In this document: positions 16,622 through 29,212 of the stretch, piece after piece
Layout: every line of letters begins with the position of its first letter
Numbering within the stretch: the stretch's first letter is position 1
DNA from: Streptomyces sp. CC53
GTDB taxonomy: Bacteria > Actinomycetota > Actinomycetes > Streptomycetales > Streptomycetaceae
Length of the DNA: 64,000 bases
Assembly (NCBI RefSeq): GCF_001865245.1
Contig: NZ_MKXB01000220.1
Span: forward strand, 1-64,000
Reading direction: 5' to 3'
Program-made: the position numbers and the translations under genes
Notes under the pieces: model-generated
The model's input: the letters and a program-made list of their open reading frames with translations, nothing else
Told to the model about the DNA's origin: nothing
The model's database searches: none

Positions 16622-17170
16622 GTGTGGACCACCCTGATCTGGATCGCCGTCGCCCTCGTCGCGATCGGCCTGTACCTGAGCTGGACCGCAGGACGCCTCG
16701 ACCGCCTGCACGCCCGGCTCGACGCGGCCCGGGCCGCGCTCGACGCGCAGCTGCTGCGGCGGGCGTCGGTGGCGCAGGAGGTGGCCACCTCCGGAATGCT
16801 GGACCCGGCGGCGTCGATCGTGCTCTACCAGGCCGCGCACGCCGCCCGGCAGGCCGAGGAGGAGCAGCGGGAGGTCGCCGAGAGCGAGCTCAGCCAGGCA
16901 TTGCGCGCGGTCTTCGGCGAACCGGAGCAGGTGGAGGCCGTGCGGCGAGTGCCGGGAGGCGAGGAGGCGGCCGGCGAGCTGGCCGCCGCGGTCCGCCGGG
17001 TGCCCATGGCGCGGCGCTTCCACAACGACGCGGTGCGCGCGGCGCGGGCGCTGCGCAGGCACCGGAAGGTGCGCTGGTTCCGGCTGGCGGGGCACGCCCC
17101 GTTCCCCCTGGCGTTCGAGATGGACGACGAGCCGCCGCACGCCCTGGCCGACCGCGCCGCCCAGGGGTGA
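16622..17170 (+). CDS. Small membrane-anchored protein, LemA-like helical region
   Basis: A 182-residue protein with one N-terminal membrane helix (LIWIAVALVAIGLYLSW, about 5-21) followed by 'RLDRLHARLDAARAALDAQLLRR', a helical pattern like that of LemA proteins, and a soluble remainder ending in acidic and Ala residues. No catalytic motif. In mycobacteria the gene at this position (Rv2609c) joins a membrane N-terminus to a NUDIX hydrolase; here only the membrane/helical part is present and no NUDIX box (Gx5Ex7REUxEExGU) can be found. GTG 16622 was chosen as the first start before the membrane helix. Function unknown; its place between the PIM genes and pdxS is conserved as far as I recall. 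Confidence 0.75.
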   Translation: MWTTLIWIAVALVAIGLYLSWTAGRLDRLHARLDAARAALDAQLLRRASVAQEVATSGMLDPAASIVLYQAAHAARQAEEEQREVAESELSQALRAVFGEPEQVEAVRRVPGGEEAAGELAAAVRRVPMARRFHNDAVRAARALRRHRKVRWFRLAGHAPFPLAFEMDDEPPHALADRAAQG

Positions 17171-17396
17171 CCGCCGGGGCGTCGGCCCCGCGGGCCGCCT
17201 CGGCCCGGTGGTGCGCCTGGTTCCAGCGGTGCTGCCGGGCGGTGCCGCGTAGGCCCTCACCTGGCACTTCCCGCAAAACGAGCCACCGGCTCACCATTGG
17301 CCCTTGATGTGGACCGGTCCCGCCCTGTTTGCTCGCTGTGTTGTCTGGGGCCCCGAACCGTCGGGACCCCGCCCCGTTTTCCGAGTGAGGTCCTCC

Positions 17397-18317
17397 GTGT
17401 CCACCACGCCCACCACCCCGCAGTCCACCGAGTCCCCGGCGACTGGCACCGCGCGCGTCAAGCGCGGCATGGCCGAGCAGCTCAAGGGCGGCGTGATCAT
17501 GGACGTCGTCACGCCGGAGCAGGCCAAGATCGCCGAGGACGCCGGCGCCGTCGCCGTCATGGCGCTGGAGCGCGTGCCCGCCGACATCCGCAAGGACGGC
17601 GGCGTCGCCCGCATGTCCGACCCGGACATGATCGAGGGCATCATCAACGCCGTCTCCATCCCGGTCATGGCCAAGTCCCGCATCGGCCACTTCGTCGAGG
17701 CGCAGGTCCTGCAGTCCCTGGGTGTCGACTACATCGACGAGTCCGAGGTGCTCACCCCGGCCGACGAGGTCAACCACTCCGACAAGTGGGCCTTCACCAC
17801 CCCCTTCGTCTGCGGCGCCACCAACCTGGGCGAGGCCCTGCGCCGCATCGCCGAGGGCGCGGCCATGATCCGCTCCAAGGGCGAGGCCGGCACCGGCAAC
17901 GTCGTCGAGGCCGTCCGTCACCTGCGCCAGATCAAGAACGAGATCGCCAGGCTGCGCGGCTTCGACAACAACGAGCTGTACGCCGCCGCCAAGGAGCTGC
18001 GCGCCCCGTACGAGCTCGTCAAGGAGGTCGCCGAGCTCGGCAAGCTGCCGGTCGTCCTCTTCTCCGCCGGCGGTGTGGCCACCCCGGCCGACGCCGCGCT
18101 GATGCGCCAGCTGGGCGCCGAGGGCGTCTTCGTCGGCTCCGGCATCTTCAAGTCCGGCGACCCGGCCAAGCGCGCCGCCGCCATCGTGAAGGCCACCACC
18201 TTCTACGACGACCCGAAGATCATCGCGGACGCGTCCCGCAACCTCGGCGAGGCCATGGTCGGCATCAACTGCGACACCCTGCCCGAGGCCGAGCGCTACG
18301 CGAACCGGGGCTGGTAA
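17397..18317 (+). CDS. pdxS: Pyridoxal 5'-phosphate synthase, lyase subunit PdxS
   Basis: A 306-residue (beta/alpha)8 enzyme that makes pyridoxal phosphate from ribose 5-phosphate, glyceraldehyde 3-phosphate and ammonia. Ammonia is supplied by PdxT, encoded next. Visible hallmarks are '[14 protein letters not shown]', '[12 protein letters not shown]', '[13 protein letters not shown]' (active-site Lys) and '[16 protein letters not shown]' (second Lys), plus '[15 protein letters not shown]'. GTG 17397 is chosen for the GTGAGG ribosome-binding site 6 bases upstream; the open frame upstream is leader. The N-terminal 20 residues (Ser/Thr/Pro-rich) are the usual variable extension. It forms a two-gene operon with pdxT, 6 bp apart. 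Confidence 0.96.
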   Translation: MSTTPTTPQSTESPATGTARVKRGMAEQLKGGVIMDVVTPEQAKIAEDAGAVAVMALERVPADIRKDGGVARMSDPDMIEGIINAVSIPVMAKSRIGHFVEAQVLQSLGVDYIDESEVLTPADEVNHSDKWAFTTPFVCGATNLGEALRRIAEGAAMIRSKGEAGTGNVVEAVRHLRQIKNEIARLRGFDNNELYAAAKELRAPYELVKEVAELGKLPVVLFSAGGVATPADAALMRQLGAEGVFVGSGIFKSGDPAKRAAAIVKATTFYDDPKIIADASRNLGEAMVGINCDTLPEAERYANRGW

Positions 18318-18323
18318 GCAGCC

Positions 18324-18917
18324 ATGAGCACCACCCCCGTGATCGGCGTCCTGGCCCTCCAGGGCGACGTACGGGAGCACCTGATCGCCCTGGCCGCGGC
18401 GGACGCCGTGGCCAGGCCGGTCCGGCGCCCCGAGGAACTCGCCCAGGTCGACGGCCTCGTCATCCCCGGCGGCGAGTCCACCACCATCTCCAAGCTGGCC
18501 GACCTCTTCGGCATGGCCGCGCCCCTCCGCGAGCGCATCGCGGCCGGCATGCCCGTGTACGGCACCTGCGCCGGCCTGATCATGCTCGCCGACAAGATCC
18601 TCGACCCGCGTTCGGGCCAGGAGACCTTCGGCGGCATCGACATGATCGTCCGACGCAACGCGTTCGGCCGGCAGAACGAGTCCTTCGAGGCGGGCGTGGA
18701 CGTCGCCGGCATCGAGGGCGGCCCGGTGGAGGGCGTCTTCATCCGCGCCCCGTGGGTCGAGTCGGTCGGTGCCGCGGCCGAGGTCGTCGCCGAGTACGAC
18801 GGCCACATCGTCGCCGTCCGCCAGGGCAACGCCCTCGCCACGTCGTTCCATCCCGAACTGACCGGCGACCACCGGGTGCACGCGCTGTTCGTCGACATGG
18901 TGCGCGCCGCCCTGTGA
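18324..18917 (+). CDS. pdxT: Pyridoxal 5'-phosphate synthase, glutaminase subunit PdxT
   Basis: A 197-residue class I glutamine amidotransferase that hydrolyses glutamine and channels ammonia to PdxS. The triad is visible: Cys in '[10 protein letters not shown]' (about residue 80) and His-Glu in '[11 protein letters not shown]' (about 177-179), with the GGEST loop (about 50-54) typical of PdxT. Start ATG 18324 comes 6 bp after the pdxS stop. A hairpin or promoter region follows before the YebC-type gene. Confidence 0.96.
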   Translation: MSTTPVIGVLALQGDVREHLIALAAADAVARPVRRPEELAQVDGLVIPGGESTTISKLADLFGMAAPLRERIAAGMPVYGTCAGLIMLADKILDPRSGQETFGGIDMIVRRNAFGRQNESFEAGVDVAGIEGGPVEGVFIRAPWVESVGAAAEVVAEYDGHIVAVRQGNALATSFHPELTGDHRVHALFVDMVRAAL

Positions 18918-18918
18918 C

Positions 18919-18937
18919 GAGATCCCGGTAGGATCTC
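18919..18937 (+). promoter_or_regulatory. GAGATCC/GGATCTC inverted repeat with possible -10 element before the YebC gene
   Basis: GAGATCC and GGATCTC form a 7-bp inverted repeat directly after the pdxT stop. The sequence TAGGAT at 18929-18934 inside it fits a Streptomyces vegetative -10 hexamer, about 45 bp before the YebC start. It may be a short terminator, a promoter, or both; no convincing -35 was found. Confidence 0.35.
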
Positions 18938-18979
18938 TGGGGTTCGTTCGGAATTTGGTTACGCGAAGGAGACAGGCAG

Positions 18980-19729
18980 ATGTCCGGCCACTCTAAATGG
19001 GCTACGACGAAGCACAAGAAGGCCGTGATCGACGCCAAGCGCGGCAAGCTCTTCGCGAAGCTGATCAAGAACATCGAGGTCGCGGCCCGCACCGGCGGCG
19101 CCGACCCCGAGGGCAACCCCACGCTCTTCGACGCCATCCAGAAGGCGAAGAAGCAGTCCGTCCCGAACAAGAACATCGACTCCGCGGTCAAGCGCGGCGG
19201 CGGCCTTGAGGCCGGCGGCGTCGACTACGAGACGATCATGTACGAGGGCTACGGCCCGAACGGCGTCGCGGTGCTCATCGAGTGCCTCACCGACAACCGC
19301 AACCGCGCCGCCTCGGACGTCCGTGTCGCCATGACGCGCAACGGCGGTTCCATGGCCGACCCGGGCTCCGTGTCGTACCTGTTCAACCGCAAGGGCGTCG
19401 TGATCGTCCCCAAGGGCGAGCTGGCCGAGGACGACGTGCTGGGTGCGGTCCTGGACGCGGGTGCCGAGGAGGTCAACGACCTCGGTGAGAACTTCGAGGT
19501 GATCAGCGAGGCCACCGACCTGGTCGCGGTCCGCAGCGCCCTCCAGGAAGCCGGGATCGACTACGACTCGGCAGAGTCCAGCTTCGTCCCGACCATGCAG
19601 GTCCAGTTGGACGAGGAGGGCGCGAAGAAGATCTTCAAGCTCATCGACGCCCTGGAGGACAGCGACGACGTGCAGAACGTCTTCGCGAACTTCGACGTGG
19701 CCGACGAGGTCATGGCCGCCATCGACTGA
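18980..19729 (+). CDS. YebC/PmpR family DNA-binding regulator
   Basis: A 249-residue YebC/TACO1-family protein beginning [20 protein letters not shown], with '[24 protein letters not shown]' and the acidic C-terminal domain ([15 protein letters not shown]). Family members act as transcription factors or help ribosomes through proline stretches, and the role here is not known. The typical length is 240-250. AAGGAGACAGGCAG precedes the ATG. The gene lies in the well-conserved order YebC-ruvC-ruvA-ruvB, but a strong terminator separates it from ruvC. Confidence 0.95.
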   Translation: MSGHSKWATTKHKKAVIDAKRGKLFAKLIKNIEVAARTGGADPEGNPTLFDAIQKAKKQSVPNKNIDSAVKRGGGLEAGGVDYETIMYEGYGPNGVAVLIECLTDNRNRAASDVRVAMTRNGGSMADPGSVSYLFNRKGVVIVPKGELAEDDVLGAVLDAGAEEVNDLGENFEVISEATDLVAVRSALQEAGIDYDSAESSFVPTMQVQLDEEGAKKIFKLIDALEDSDDVQNVFANFDVADEVMAAID

Positions 19730-19835
19730 GGCCGCCGGACCGCGGCGCCCGGCACGGCCGGGGGCGGTCGGCGTCACGCGGCGCCGACCAGCGGAGGCAG
19801 ACAGGGCCGGCCGACCGGACACGGTCACCGGCGCG

Positions 19836-19878
19836 ACGCGGCGGGCCGACGGGAACACACCCCGTCGGCCCGCCGCGT
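19836..19878 (+). terminator. Strong hairpin terminator between the YebC gene and ruvC
   Basis: ACGCGGCGGGCCGACGGG (19836-19853) pairs perfectly with CCCGTCGGCCCGCCGCGT (19861-19878): 18 bp, loop AACACAC. This ends the YebC unit. Confidence 0.8.
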
Positions 19879-19929
19879 TGTCAGTGCCACCCGATAGCCT
19901 GCACGAACAGAAGGACCAGGGAGGCTGAC

Positions 19930-20463
19930 GTGCGTGTGCTGGGGGTGGACCCGGGCCTGACCCGCTGCGGGATCGGCGTGGTCGAGGGCGTCGCCGGGCG
20001 GCCGCTGACCATGCTCGGCGTCGGAGTGGTCCGCACCCCCGCCGACGCCGACACCCCCGACCGCCTCGTCGCCGTCGAACGGGGCATCGAGGAGTGGCTC
20101 GACGCCCACCGGCCCGAACGGGTCGCCGTGGAGCGCGTCTTCAGCCAGCACAACGTCCGCACGGTGATGGGCACCGCCCAGGCAAGCGCGGTCGCCATGC
20201 TGTGTGCCGCCCGCCGCGGCATCCCCGTCGCCCTGCACACCCCCAGCGAGGTCAAGGCCGCCGTCACCGGCACCGGCCGCGCCGACAAGGCACAGGTCGG
20301 GGCCATGGTGACCCGGCTGCTGCGCCTCGACACGCCACCGAAGCCCGCGGACGCCGCCGACGCCCTCGCCCTCGCCATCTGCCACATCTGGCGGGCCCCC
20401 GCACAGAACCGCCTCCAGCAGGCGGTCGCCGCGCACCGAGCTCCGAAAGGCCGCACCGCATGA
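19930..20463 (+). CDS. ruvC: Holliday junction endonuclease RuvC
   Basis: A 177-residue resolvase that cuts Holliday junctions together with RuvAB. The RNase H-like acidic residues are present: [12 protein letters not shown] (Asp7), 'VAVERVF' (Glu near 68), and the C-terminal '[12 protein letters not shown]' (Asp near 140-143). GTG 19930 has AGGGAGG upstream. The stop overlaps the ruvA start by three bases (ATGA). Confidence 0.96.
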   Translation: MRVLGVDPGLTRCGIGVVEGVAGRPLTMLGVGVVRTPADADTPDRLVAVERGIEEWLDAHRPERVAVERVFSQHNVRTVMGTAQASAVAMLCAARRGIPVALHTPSEVKAAVTGTGRADKAQVGAMVTRLLRLDTPPKPADAADALALAICHIWRAPAQNRLQQAVAAHRAPKGRTA

Positions 20464-21080
20464 TCGCCTTCGTGAAGGGCCAGGTCGCCGCCCTCGCCCC
20501 CACCGCCGCCGTGGTCGAGGTCGGCGGCGTCGGCATGGCCGTCCAGTGCACCCCGAACACCCTCGCCCGCCTGACGGTGGGTCAGCAGGCCGTGCTGCAC
20601 ACCTCCCTGGTGGTGCGTGAGGACTCCCTCACCCTGTACGGCTTCGCGGACGACGACGAGCGACAGGCCTTCGAACTCCTCCAGACCGCCAGCGGCGTCG
20701 GCCCGCGCCTCGCCCAGGCGATGCTCGCCGTGCACAGCCCGGACGCCCTGCGCGTCGCGGTCGCGTCAGGCGACGAGAAGGCGCTGACCGCCGTGCCCGG
20801 CATCGGCAAGAAGGGCGCGCAGAAACTCCTGCTGGAACTGAAGGACCGGCTCGGGTCCCCCCTCGGCACCCCCGTCGGCACGGCGGGCACCCCGGTCGCC
20901 ACCGCGCCGCCGCCCTGGCGCGACCAGCTGCACGCCGCTCTGGTCGGCCTCGGCTACGCGCCGCGCGAAGCGGAGGAAGCAGTCGTCGCGGTGGCGCCGC
21001 AGGCCGAGGCGGAGGGCGGCGCACCGCAGGTCGGCCAGCTCCTCAAGGCGGCGCTGCAGACCCTCAACCGGGCCCGCTGA
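20460..21080 (+). CDS. ruvA: Holliday junction branch migration protein RuvA
   Basis: A 206-residue RuvA. The N-terminal OB domain ([20 protein letters not shown]), the helix-hairpin-helix region '[17 protein letters not shown]' and '[17 protein letters not shown]' (about 119-135), and the flexible linker rich in Gly/Thr/Pro (about 138-158) leading to domain III, which contacts RuvB, are all present. Start ATG 20460 overlaps the ruvC stop. Confidence 0.96.
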   Translation: MIAFVKGQVAALAPTAAVVEVGGVGMAVQCTPNTLARLTVGQQAVLHTSLVVREDSLTLYGFADDDERQAFELLQTASGVGPRLAQAMLAVHSPDALRVAVASGDEKALTAVPGIGKKGAQKLLLELKDRLGSPLGTPVGTAGTPVATAPPPWRDQLHAALVGLGYAPREAEEAVVAVAPQAEAEGGAPQVGQLLKAALQTLNRAR

Positions 21081-21129
21081 GCCGCCCGCCCCCGCACCAC
21101 CCCGCCCCGCCACTGCGAGGAGAACTTCC

Positions 21130-22212
21130 GTGAACTGGGACGACACGACCGCCACCGAGGGGTCCGTCGGCCCCGCCGCCGACCGGCTGGTGGGCTCTGT
21201 CGCCGACGGTGAGGACCAGGCCGTCGAGGCCGCACTGCGCCCCAAGGACCTGGACGAGTTCATCGGCCAGGAGAAGGTGCGCGAGCAGCTCGACCTCGTC
21301 CTCAAGGCAGCTCGCGCCCGCGGCGCCACCGCCGACCACGTGCTGCTCTCCGGCGCCCCGGGCCTCGGGAAGACCACCCTCTCCATGATCATCGCCGCGG
21401 AGATGGGCGCTCCCATCCGGATCACCTCCGGCCCCGCCATCCAGCACGCCGGCGACCTCGCCGCGATCCTCTCCTCCCTCCAGGAGGGCGAGGTGCTGTT
21501 CCTGGACGAGATCCACCGCATGTCCCGGCCCGCCGAGGAGATGCTGTACATGGCGATGGAGGACTTCCGCGTCGACGTCATCGTCGGCAAGGGCCCCGGC
21601 GCCACCGCCATCCCCCTCGAACTGCCGCCGTTCACCCTGGTCGGCGCCACCACGCGGGCCGGTCTGCTGCCGCCGCCGCTGCGTGACCGCTTCGGCTTCA
21701 CCGCCCACATGGAGTTCTACACGCCACCCGAGCTGGAGCGGGTCATCCACCGCTCCGCCCGGCTCCTCGACGTCGAGATCGGGACCGAGGGCGCCGCGGA
21801 GATCGCCGGGCGCTCCCGCGGCACCCCCCGCATCGCGAACCGGCTGCTGCGCCGCGTCCGCGACTACGCCCAGGTCAAGGCCGACGGGGTGATCACCCGC
21901 GAGGTCGCCGCGACCGCCCTCGCCGTGTACGAGGTCGACGGTCGCGGCCTCGACCGGCTCGACCGAGCCGTCCTGGAGGCCCTGCTCAAGCTGTTCGGCG
22001 GAGGGCCCGTCGGCCTGTCCACCCTGGCCGTCGCCGTGGGGGAGGAGCGCGAGACGGTCGAGGAGGTCGCAGAGCCCTTCCTCGTACGGGAGGGGCTGCT
22101 GGCCCGCACGCCCCGGGGCCGCGTCGCCACCCCCGCCGCCTGGGCCCACCTGGGACTCGTGCCCCCGCAGGGCCAGGCGCCCGGCGGTCAGCAGGGACTG
22201 TTCGGAGCGTGA
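21130..22212 (+). CDS. ruvB: Holliday junction branch migration ATPase RuvB
   Basis: A 360-residue AAA+ motor. Walker [10 protein letters not shown] (about 77-85), Walker B LFLDEIHR (about 128-135), sensor 1 'GATTRAG' and the arginine finger region 'LRDRFGF' are in place, followed by the winged-helix domain ending '[18 protein letters not shown]'. GTG 21130 has GAGGAGAAC upstream. The gap to ruvA is 49 bp, so ruvCAB is probably one transcript. Confidence 0.97.
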   Translation: MNWDDTTATEGSVGPAADRLVGSVADGEDQAVEAALRPKDLDEFIGQEKVREQLDLVLKAARARGATADHVLLSGAPGLGKTTLSMIIAAEMGAPIRITSGPAIQHAGDLAAILSSLQEGEVLFLDEIHRMSRPAEEMLYMAMEDFRVDVIVGKGPGATAIPLELPPFTLVGATTRAGLLPPPLRDRFGFTAHMEFYTPPELERVIHRSARLLDVEIGTEGAAEIAGRSRGTPRIANRLLRRVRDYAQVKADGVITREVAATALAVYEVDGRGLDRLDRAVLEALLKLFGGGPVGLSTLAVAVGEERETVEEVAEPFLVREGLLARTPRGRVATPAAWAHLGLVPPQGQAPGGQQGLFGA

Positions 22213-22425
22213 CGGCCGGCCCGCGCCGGGACGGGGTGACCGGAGCGTGACCCTCATGTGACGGCGCGGACGCTCGCCCGGTCGGGAACCGTGGTGCGAT
22301 GCTGGGCGTTGTTCCATCGATGCGGACTCGCCTAGACTCCGCCGATGCCGCCCTTTCAGGTCGGCGTGCCCACCCCCGTAGACCAGGCCGCTCACCAGCG
22401 CGGTCGTGCGAAGGAAATCCGTCCC

Positions 22426-22911
22426 GTGGACAATCTCGTCACCCTTCTCCCCTTCATCGTGCTGATCGGGGCCATGTTCCTGATGACCCGCTCTGCGAAG
22501 AGGAAGCAGCAGCAGGCGGTGGAGATGCGCAACAGCATGCAGCCCGGAACCGGTGTGCGGACCATCGGGGGGATGTACGCCACCGTCAAGGAGGTCGGCG
22601 ACGACACGGTCCTCCTCGAAGTCGCCCCCGGCGTCCACGCCGTCTTCGCCAAGAACGCGATCGGCGCGGTCCTCGACGACGAGGAGTACAACCGCATCGT
22701 CCACGGCGAGACGGACTCGGCCACCGGCGGTGACCTGAGCACCGACGACCTGCCCGCCGTGCCGGACGACGCCTCCTCGCTGATCGAGTCCTCCGACGAC
22801 GCCGAGACCAAGGACGACGCCAAGCCGGACCTGACGAAGAAGGCGGACGCCGACGAGGCCGACGCAGCGCGCAAGGACGGCAAGGGCGACGGCGGGACCG
22901 ACGCGAAGTAG
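22426..22911 (+). CDS. yajC: Preprotein translocase subunit YajC
   Basis: A 161-residue protein: one N-terminal membrane helix (NLVTLLPFIVLIGAMFLM, about 3-20), then the YajC core 'KRKQQQAVEMRNSMQPGTGVRTIGGMYATV', then an unusually long Asp/Lys/Ala-rich acidic tail (about 105-161). YajC associates with SecDF during Sec-dependent export. GTG 22426 follows AAGGAAATCC; the upstream in-frame ATG at 22345 lies at the probable transcription start region (TAGACT at 22333-22338 fits a -10). A perfect 16-bp hairpin separates it from secD. Confidence 0.93.
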   Translation: MDNLVTLLPFIVLIGAMFLMTRSAKRKQQQAVEMRNSMQPGTGVRTIGGMYATVKEVGDDTVLLEVAPGVHAVFAKNAIGAVLDDEEYNRIVHGETDSATGGDLSTDDLPAVPDDASSLIESSDDAETKDDAKPDLTKKADADEADAARKDGKGDGGTDAK

Positions 22912-22919
22912 GCGCGGAC

Positions 22920-22953
22920 GGGGACCCGGGGCGCCAGGGCGCCCCGGGTCCCC
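22920..22953 (+). terminator. Perfect hairpin between yajC and secD
   Basis: GGGGACCCGGGGCGCC (22920-22935) is exactly complementary to GGCGCCCCGGGTCCCC (22938-22953). With a 2-base gap the real loop is probably 4 bases. It may terminate yajC or reduce secD expression relative to yajC. Confidence 0.7.
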
Positions 22954-23058
22954 CTGATCGCGTCCACATCTGCAGCTGCGGGGGCAGGTCCCCACACACA
23001 CTTCGTGGCCGCCCCGCGCACACCGGCGCGGGGCGGTTGGACAGGGAGAAACGACAAG

Positions 23059-24867
23059 GTGGCAGCACCGAAGAAGGGCAGAAGGCCGTCGGGGGGCCAG
23101 GGGAGGCCAGGGCGCGTCCTGGTCCTGATCCTGATCGCGATGGTCGCGCTGACCGGCGGCATGTTCTGGTCCGGTCACACCACGCCGCGGCTGGGCATCG
23201 ACCTCGCCGGCGGTACGACGATCACGCTGAAGGCCGAGGCCGAGCCCGGCAAGGAAAGCGCCGTCAACGAGACCAACATGAACACGGCGGTCGGCATCAT
23301 CGAGCGCCGCGTCAACGGTCTGGGTGTTCAGGAAGCCGAGGTCCAGACCCAGGGCCGCGAGAACATCATCGTGAACATCCCCAAGGGGACGGACCAGGAG
23401 CAGGCGCGCCAGCAGGTGGGCACCACCGCGCAGCTCTACTTCCGCCCCGTCCTGGCGGTCGCCCTCAGCGAGCCCGAGGCCCCGAAGCCCTCCGGCAGCG
23501 GCTCTCCCAGCCCCTCCACCAGCGGTTCTCCCAGCCCGTCCGCGAGTGGTTCCCCGAGCGCCTCGTCGCCTGACGAGGGCGCGAAGAAGGACGAGTCCGC
23601 CGCGCCCTCGGCCGGTGCCACCACCCAGGGCCGCGCCGTCACGGACGCGCTGGCGAAGGCGCCCAGCCCCAGCGCGTCCGCGGGCGCGCCCAGCCCCAGC
23701 GCGTCGGCGCCCCAGCTGCCCGCCCCCGCGGTCTCCCCGAGCGCCGACCCCACCGCCGACGCCGCCCTCCAGGCCCGGTTCGCCGAGCTGAAGTGCACCG
23801 ACGAGAGGCAGCGTGTCGAGGCGGGCAAGGGCGTCAAGCCCGAGCAGCCGATCGTGGCCTGCGGCCAGACCCCGCAGGGCCTGTGGGAGAAGTACCTCCT
23901 CGGCCCGGCCGAGGTGGACGGCAAGGACGTCGACGACGCCCAGGGCGTCCTCGACCCGACCCGCGGCCAGTGGATCGTGCAGCTGGAGTTCAGCGGCGCC
24001 GGCAGCAAGAAGTTCGCCGACACCACGACCAAGCTGGCCAGTCAGGGCGACCCGAACAACCGGTTCGCGATCGTCCTCGACGGCGAGGTGGTCTCCGCGC
24101 CGTCCGTGGACCAGCCGATCACCGGCGGCCAGGCGGAGATCTCCGGCAGCTTCAACCAGAAGAGCGCCCAGGACCTCGGCAACATCCTGTCCTACGGCGC
24201 CCTGCCCCTCACCTTCCACGAGCAGTCCGTCGACACGGTGACGCCCGCGCTCGGCAGCGAGCAGCTGCGGGCCGGTCTCATCGCGGGCGCCATCGGCCTC
24301 GCGCTGGTCATCATCTACCTGCTGGTCTACTACCGGGGCCTGTCCCTGGTGGCCATCGCCTCGCTGGGCGTGTCCGCGGTCCTCACCTACACGATCATGG
24401 CGCTGCTCGGCCCGGCCATCGGGTTCGCGCTGAACCTGCCCGCGGTCTGCGGCGCCATCGTCGCCATCGGCATCACCGCGGACTCCTTCATCGTGTACTT
24501 CGAGCGCATCCGCGACGAGATCCGCGAGGGCCGCACCCTGCGCCCCGCCGTCGAGCGGGCCTGGCCGCGCGCCCGGCGCACGATCCTGGTCTCCGACTTC
24601 GTGTCGTTCCTGGCCGCCGCGGTGCTGTTCGTGGTCACCGTCGGCAAGGTGCAGGGCTTCGCCTTCACCCTCGGTCTGACCACGGCCCTGGACGTCGTCG
24701 TGGTGTTCTTCTTCACCAAGCCGCTCATGACGCTCCTGGCCCGCGGCAAGTTCTTCGGCGGACAGCACCCGTGGTCCGGCCTCGACCCGAAGCGGCTCGG
24801 CGCCCAGCCGCCGCTGCGGCGCACCCGCCGCCCCGTGTCCGTCACGACCGAACCGAAGGAGGCGTGA
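23059..24867 (+). CDS. secD: Protein translocase subunit SecD
   Basis: A 602-residue RND-type subunit that uses the proton gradient to help complete export through SecYEG. TM1 is VLVLILIAMVALTGGMFW (about 20-38), followed by 'LGIDLAGGTTITLKAE' of the P1 domain. Five more membrane helices sit in the C-terminal third, with 'GVSAVLTYTIMALLGPAIGFALNLP' and the 'GITADSFIVYFERIRDE' signature. Residues about 142-233 are a low-complexity Ser/Pro/Gly/Ala insertion in the external P1 region with repeated SGSPSPS-type units. GTG 23059 is the start closest to the family N-terminus. secF begins one base after the stop codon. Confidence 0.95.
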   Translation: MAAPKKGRRPSGGQGRPGRVLVLILIAMVALTGGMFWSGHTTPRLGIDLAGGTTITLKAEAEPGKESAVNETNMNTAVGIIERRVNGLGVQEAEVQTQGRENIIVNIPKGTDQEQARQQVGTTAQLYFRPVLAVALSEPEAPKPSGSGSPSPSTSGSPSPSASGSPSASSPDEGAKKDESAAPSAGATTQGRAVTDALAKAPSPSASAGAPSPSASAPQLPAPAVSPSADPTADAALQARFAELKCTDERQRVEAGKGVKPEQPIVACGQTPQGLWEKYLLGPAEVDGKDVDDAQGVLDPTRGQWIVQLEFSGAGSKKFADTTTKLASQGDPNNRFAIVLDGEVVSAPSVDQPITGGQAEISGSFNQKSAQDLGNILSYGALPLTFHEQSVDTVTPALGSEQLRAGLIAGAIGLALVIIYLLVYYRGLSLVAIASLGVSAVLTYTIMALLGPAIGFALNLPAVCGAIVAIGITADSFIVYFERIRDEIREGRTLRPAVERAWPRARRTILVSDFVSFLAAAVLFVVTVGKVQGFAFTLGLTTALDVVVVFFFTKPLMTLLARGKFFGGQHPWSGLDPKRLGAQPPLRRTRRPVSVTTEPKEA

Positions 24868-24868
24868 G

Positions 24869-25957
24869 ATGTCGCGACTCGGAAATCTCGGCGCCCGTCT
24901 CTACCGCGGTGAGGTCGGCTACGACTTCGTCGCCAAGCGCAAGCTGTGGTACGGCGTCTCGATCCTGATCACCATCACCGCCATCGTCGCCCTCGGCGTG
25001 CGCGGCCTGAACATGGGCATCGAGTTCCGGGGCGGCGCGGTCTTCACGACCCCGTCCACCCCGGTCTCCGTCGCCCAGGCGCAGGAGATCACGGAGGAGG
25101 CCGCCGGGCACGGCAGCATCGTCCAGAAGCTCGGCAACGGCACCATGCGCATCCAGGTCTCCGACCTGGACACCCAGCGGGCCAACGAGATCAAGGGCGA
25201 GATCGCCGAGGGCCTCGGCGTCTCCGAGAAGAGCATCACCGCCGAGCTGGTCGGCCCCAGCTGGGGCAAGCAGATCGCCAACAAGGCATGGACCGGCCTC
25301 GGGGTCTTCATGATCCTCGTGGTGATCTACCTGGCGATCGCCTTCGAGTGGCGCATGGCGCTCGCCGCGCTCATCGCCCTCGTCCACGACCTCACCATCA
25401 CCGTCGGCGTGTACTCCCTCGTCGGGTTCGAGGTCACCCCCGGCACCGTGATCGGTCTGCTGACCATCCTCGGCTACTCCCTCTACGACACCGTCGTCGT
25501 CTTCGACGGGCTCAAGGAGGGGTCGAAGGACATCACCAAGCAGACCCGCTACACCTACAGCGAGATGGCGAACCGGAGCCTCAACGGCACCCTGGTCCGT
25601 TCCATCAACACCACCGTCGTGGCGCTGCTGCCGGTGGCCGGCCTGCTCTTCATCGGCGGCGGCTTCCTCGGCGCGGGCATGCTCAACGACATCTCCCTGT
25701 CGCTGTTCGTCGGCCTCGCCGCCGGCGCGTACTCGTCGATCTTCATCGCCACCCCGCTCGTCGCGGACTTCAAGGAGCGCGACCCGCAGATGAAGGCCCT
25801 GCGCAAGCGCGTCCTCGCCAAGCGGGCCGCGGGCGCCGCCAAGGACAACGACGAGCAGGGCGGTGCCGACGGCGGCGAGCTGCCCGAGGGCGCCGCCACC
25901 GCGCTCGCCGGCCAGCGCGCCCGCCGCGGCGGACGCCCCACCGGGAGCCGTGGATGA
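24869..25957 (+). CDS. secF: Protein translocase subunit SecF
   Basis: A 362-residue partner of SecD. TM1 is [21 protein letters not shown] (about 27-47), followed by '[13 protein letters not shown]'. The signature '[38 protein letters not shown]' is slightly changed to begin LTITVGVY, and the C-terminal helices are present. The last 50 residues are charged, Ala/Arg/Gly-rich and cytoplasmic. GGAGGC precedes the ATG. The stop overlaps the apt start (ATGA), so secD-secF-apt are coupled. Confidence 0.95.
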   Translation: MSRLGNLGARLYRGEVGYDFVAKRKLWYGVSILITITAIVALGVRGLNMGIEFRGGAVFTTPSTPVSVAQAQEITEEAAGHGSIVQKLGNGTMRIQVSDLDTQRANEIKGEIAEGLGVSEKSITAELVGPSWGKQIANKAWTGLGVFMILVVIYLAIAFEWRMALAALIALVHDLTITVGVYSLVGFEVTPGTVIGLLTILGYSLYDTVVVFDGLKEGSKDITKQTRYTYSEMANRSLNGTLVRSINTTVVALLPVAGLLFIGGGFLGAGMLNDISLSLFVGLAAGAYSSIFIATPLVADFKERDPQMKALRKRVLAKRAAGAAKDNDEQGGADGGELPEGAATALAGQRARRGGRPTGSRG

Positions 25958-26496
25958 CGACCGCCACCCGCGACCTGCTGCTCAGCCGGATCCGCGACAT
26001 CCCCGACCACCCCAAGCCCGGCGTCATGTTCAAGGACATCACGCCGCTGCTCGCGGACCCGGTCGCCTTCGCCGCCCTCACCGGCGCCTTCGCCGAGCTG
26101 TGCACCCGGTACGGCGCCACGAAGATCGTCGGTCTGGAGGCGCGCGGCTTCATCCTCGCCGCCCCCGTGGCCGTCACCGCCCAGGTCGGGTTCGTGCCGG
26201 TCCGCAAGGCGGGCAAGCTCCCGGGAGCCACGCTCCGGCAGGCGTACGAGCTGGAGTACGGGACCGCCGAGATCGAGGTCCACGCCGAGGACCTGGCCAC
26301 GGGCGACCGCGTCCTCGTCATCGACGACGTCCTCGCCACCGGCGGCACGGCGGAGGCGTCTCTGGAACTCATCCGGCGGGCCGGCGCCGACGTCGCCGGC
26401 GTAGCCGTCCTGATGGAGCTGGGCTTCCTCGCCGGCCGCAGCCGACTGGAGCCCGCGCTCCGCGGGGCGCCCCTGGAGGCGCTGATCACCGTCTGA
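25954..26496 (+). CDS. apt: Adenine phosphoribosyltransferase
   Basis: A 180-residue enzyme that salvages adenine to AMP with PRPP. The PRPP-binding motif [14 protein letters not shown] is at about residues 120-133. '[18 protein letters not shown]' and '[14 protein letters not shown]' are characteristic of Apt. The start overlaps the secF stop. The order secF-apt-relA is conserved in actinobacteria. A long hairpin follows, ending this unit before relA. Confidence 0.96.
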   Translation: MTTATRDLLLSRIRDIPDHPKPGVMFKDITPLLADPVAFAALTGAFAELCTRYGATKIVGLEARGFILAAPVAVTAQVGFVPVRKAGKLPGATLRQAYELEYGTAEIEVHAEDLATGDRVLVIDDVLATGGTAEASLELIRRAGADVAGVAVLMELGFLAGRSRLEPALRGAPLEALITV

Positions 26497-26528
26497 CACC
26501 ACCGCGGCCGCTCACCCGGCCGACGGGC

Positions 26529-26570
26529 CACGGGACGGGCATCCGGGAATCCCCGGGTGCCCGTCCCGTG
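26529..26570 (+). terminator. Hairpin terminator between apt and relA
   Basis: CACGGGACGGGCATCCGGG (26529-26547) pairs with the facing arm 26552-26570 (19 bp with one G-U), loop of 4, followed by TTGT. It separates apt from relA. Confidence 0.75.
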
Positions 26571-26669
26571 TTGTCGGGGGACCCGCCCGGGGCGAGAGGG
26601 GCGCCCGGGGTCGATACCATGGGATTTCCGGGACTCACCGGGGGACCCGGACCCGCACGAGGAGCGCCC

Positions 26670-29207
<2,538 letters not shown>

Positions 29208-29212
29208 CGGCG

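Noticed and set aside
17281-17396. PdxR operator upstream of pdxS
   Set aside because: Some TTGG/TGGACC-like half-sites are visible, but I cannot match them with a known PdxR consensus and no pdxR gene is adjacent.
23483-23760. Tandem repeat array or CRISPR-like structure in secD
   Set aside because: The repeated units encode Ser/Pro/Gly stretches in frame; there are no regular spacers.
21064-24768. 1234-residue minus-strand open frame
   Set aside because: It lies opposite ruvB, yajC and secD and shows no conserved motif, only composition-driven Gly/Ala/Val/Asp sequence.
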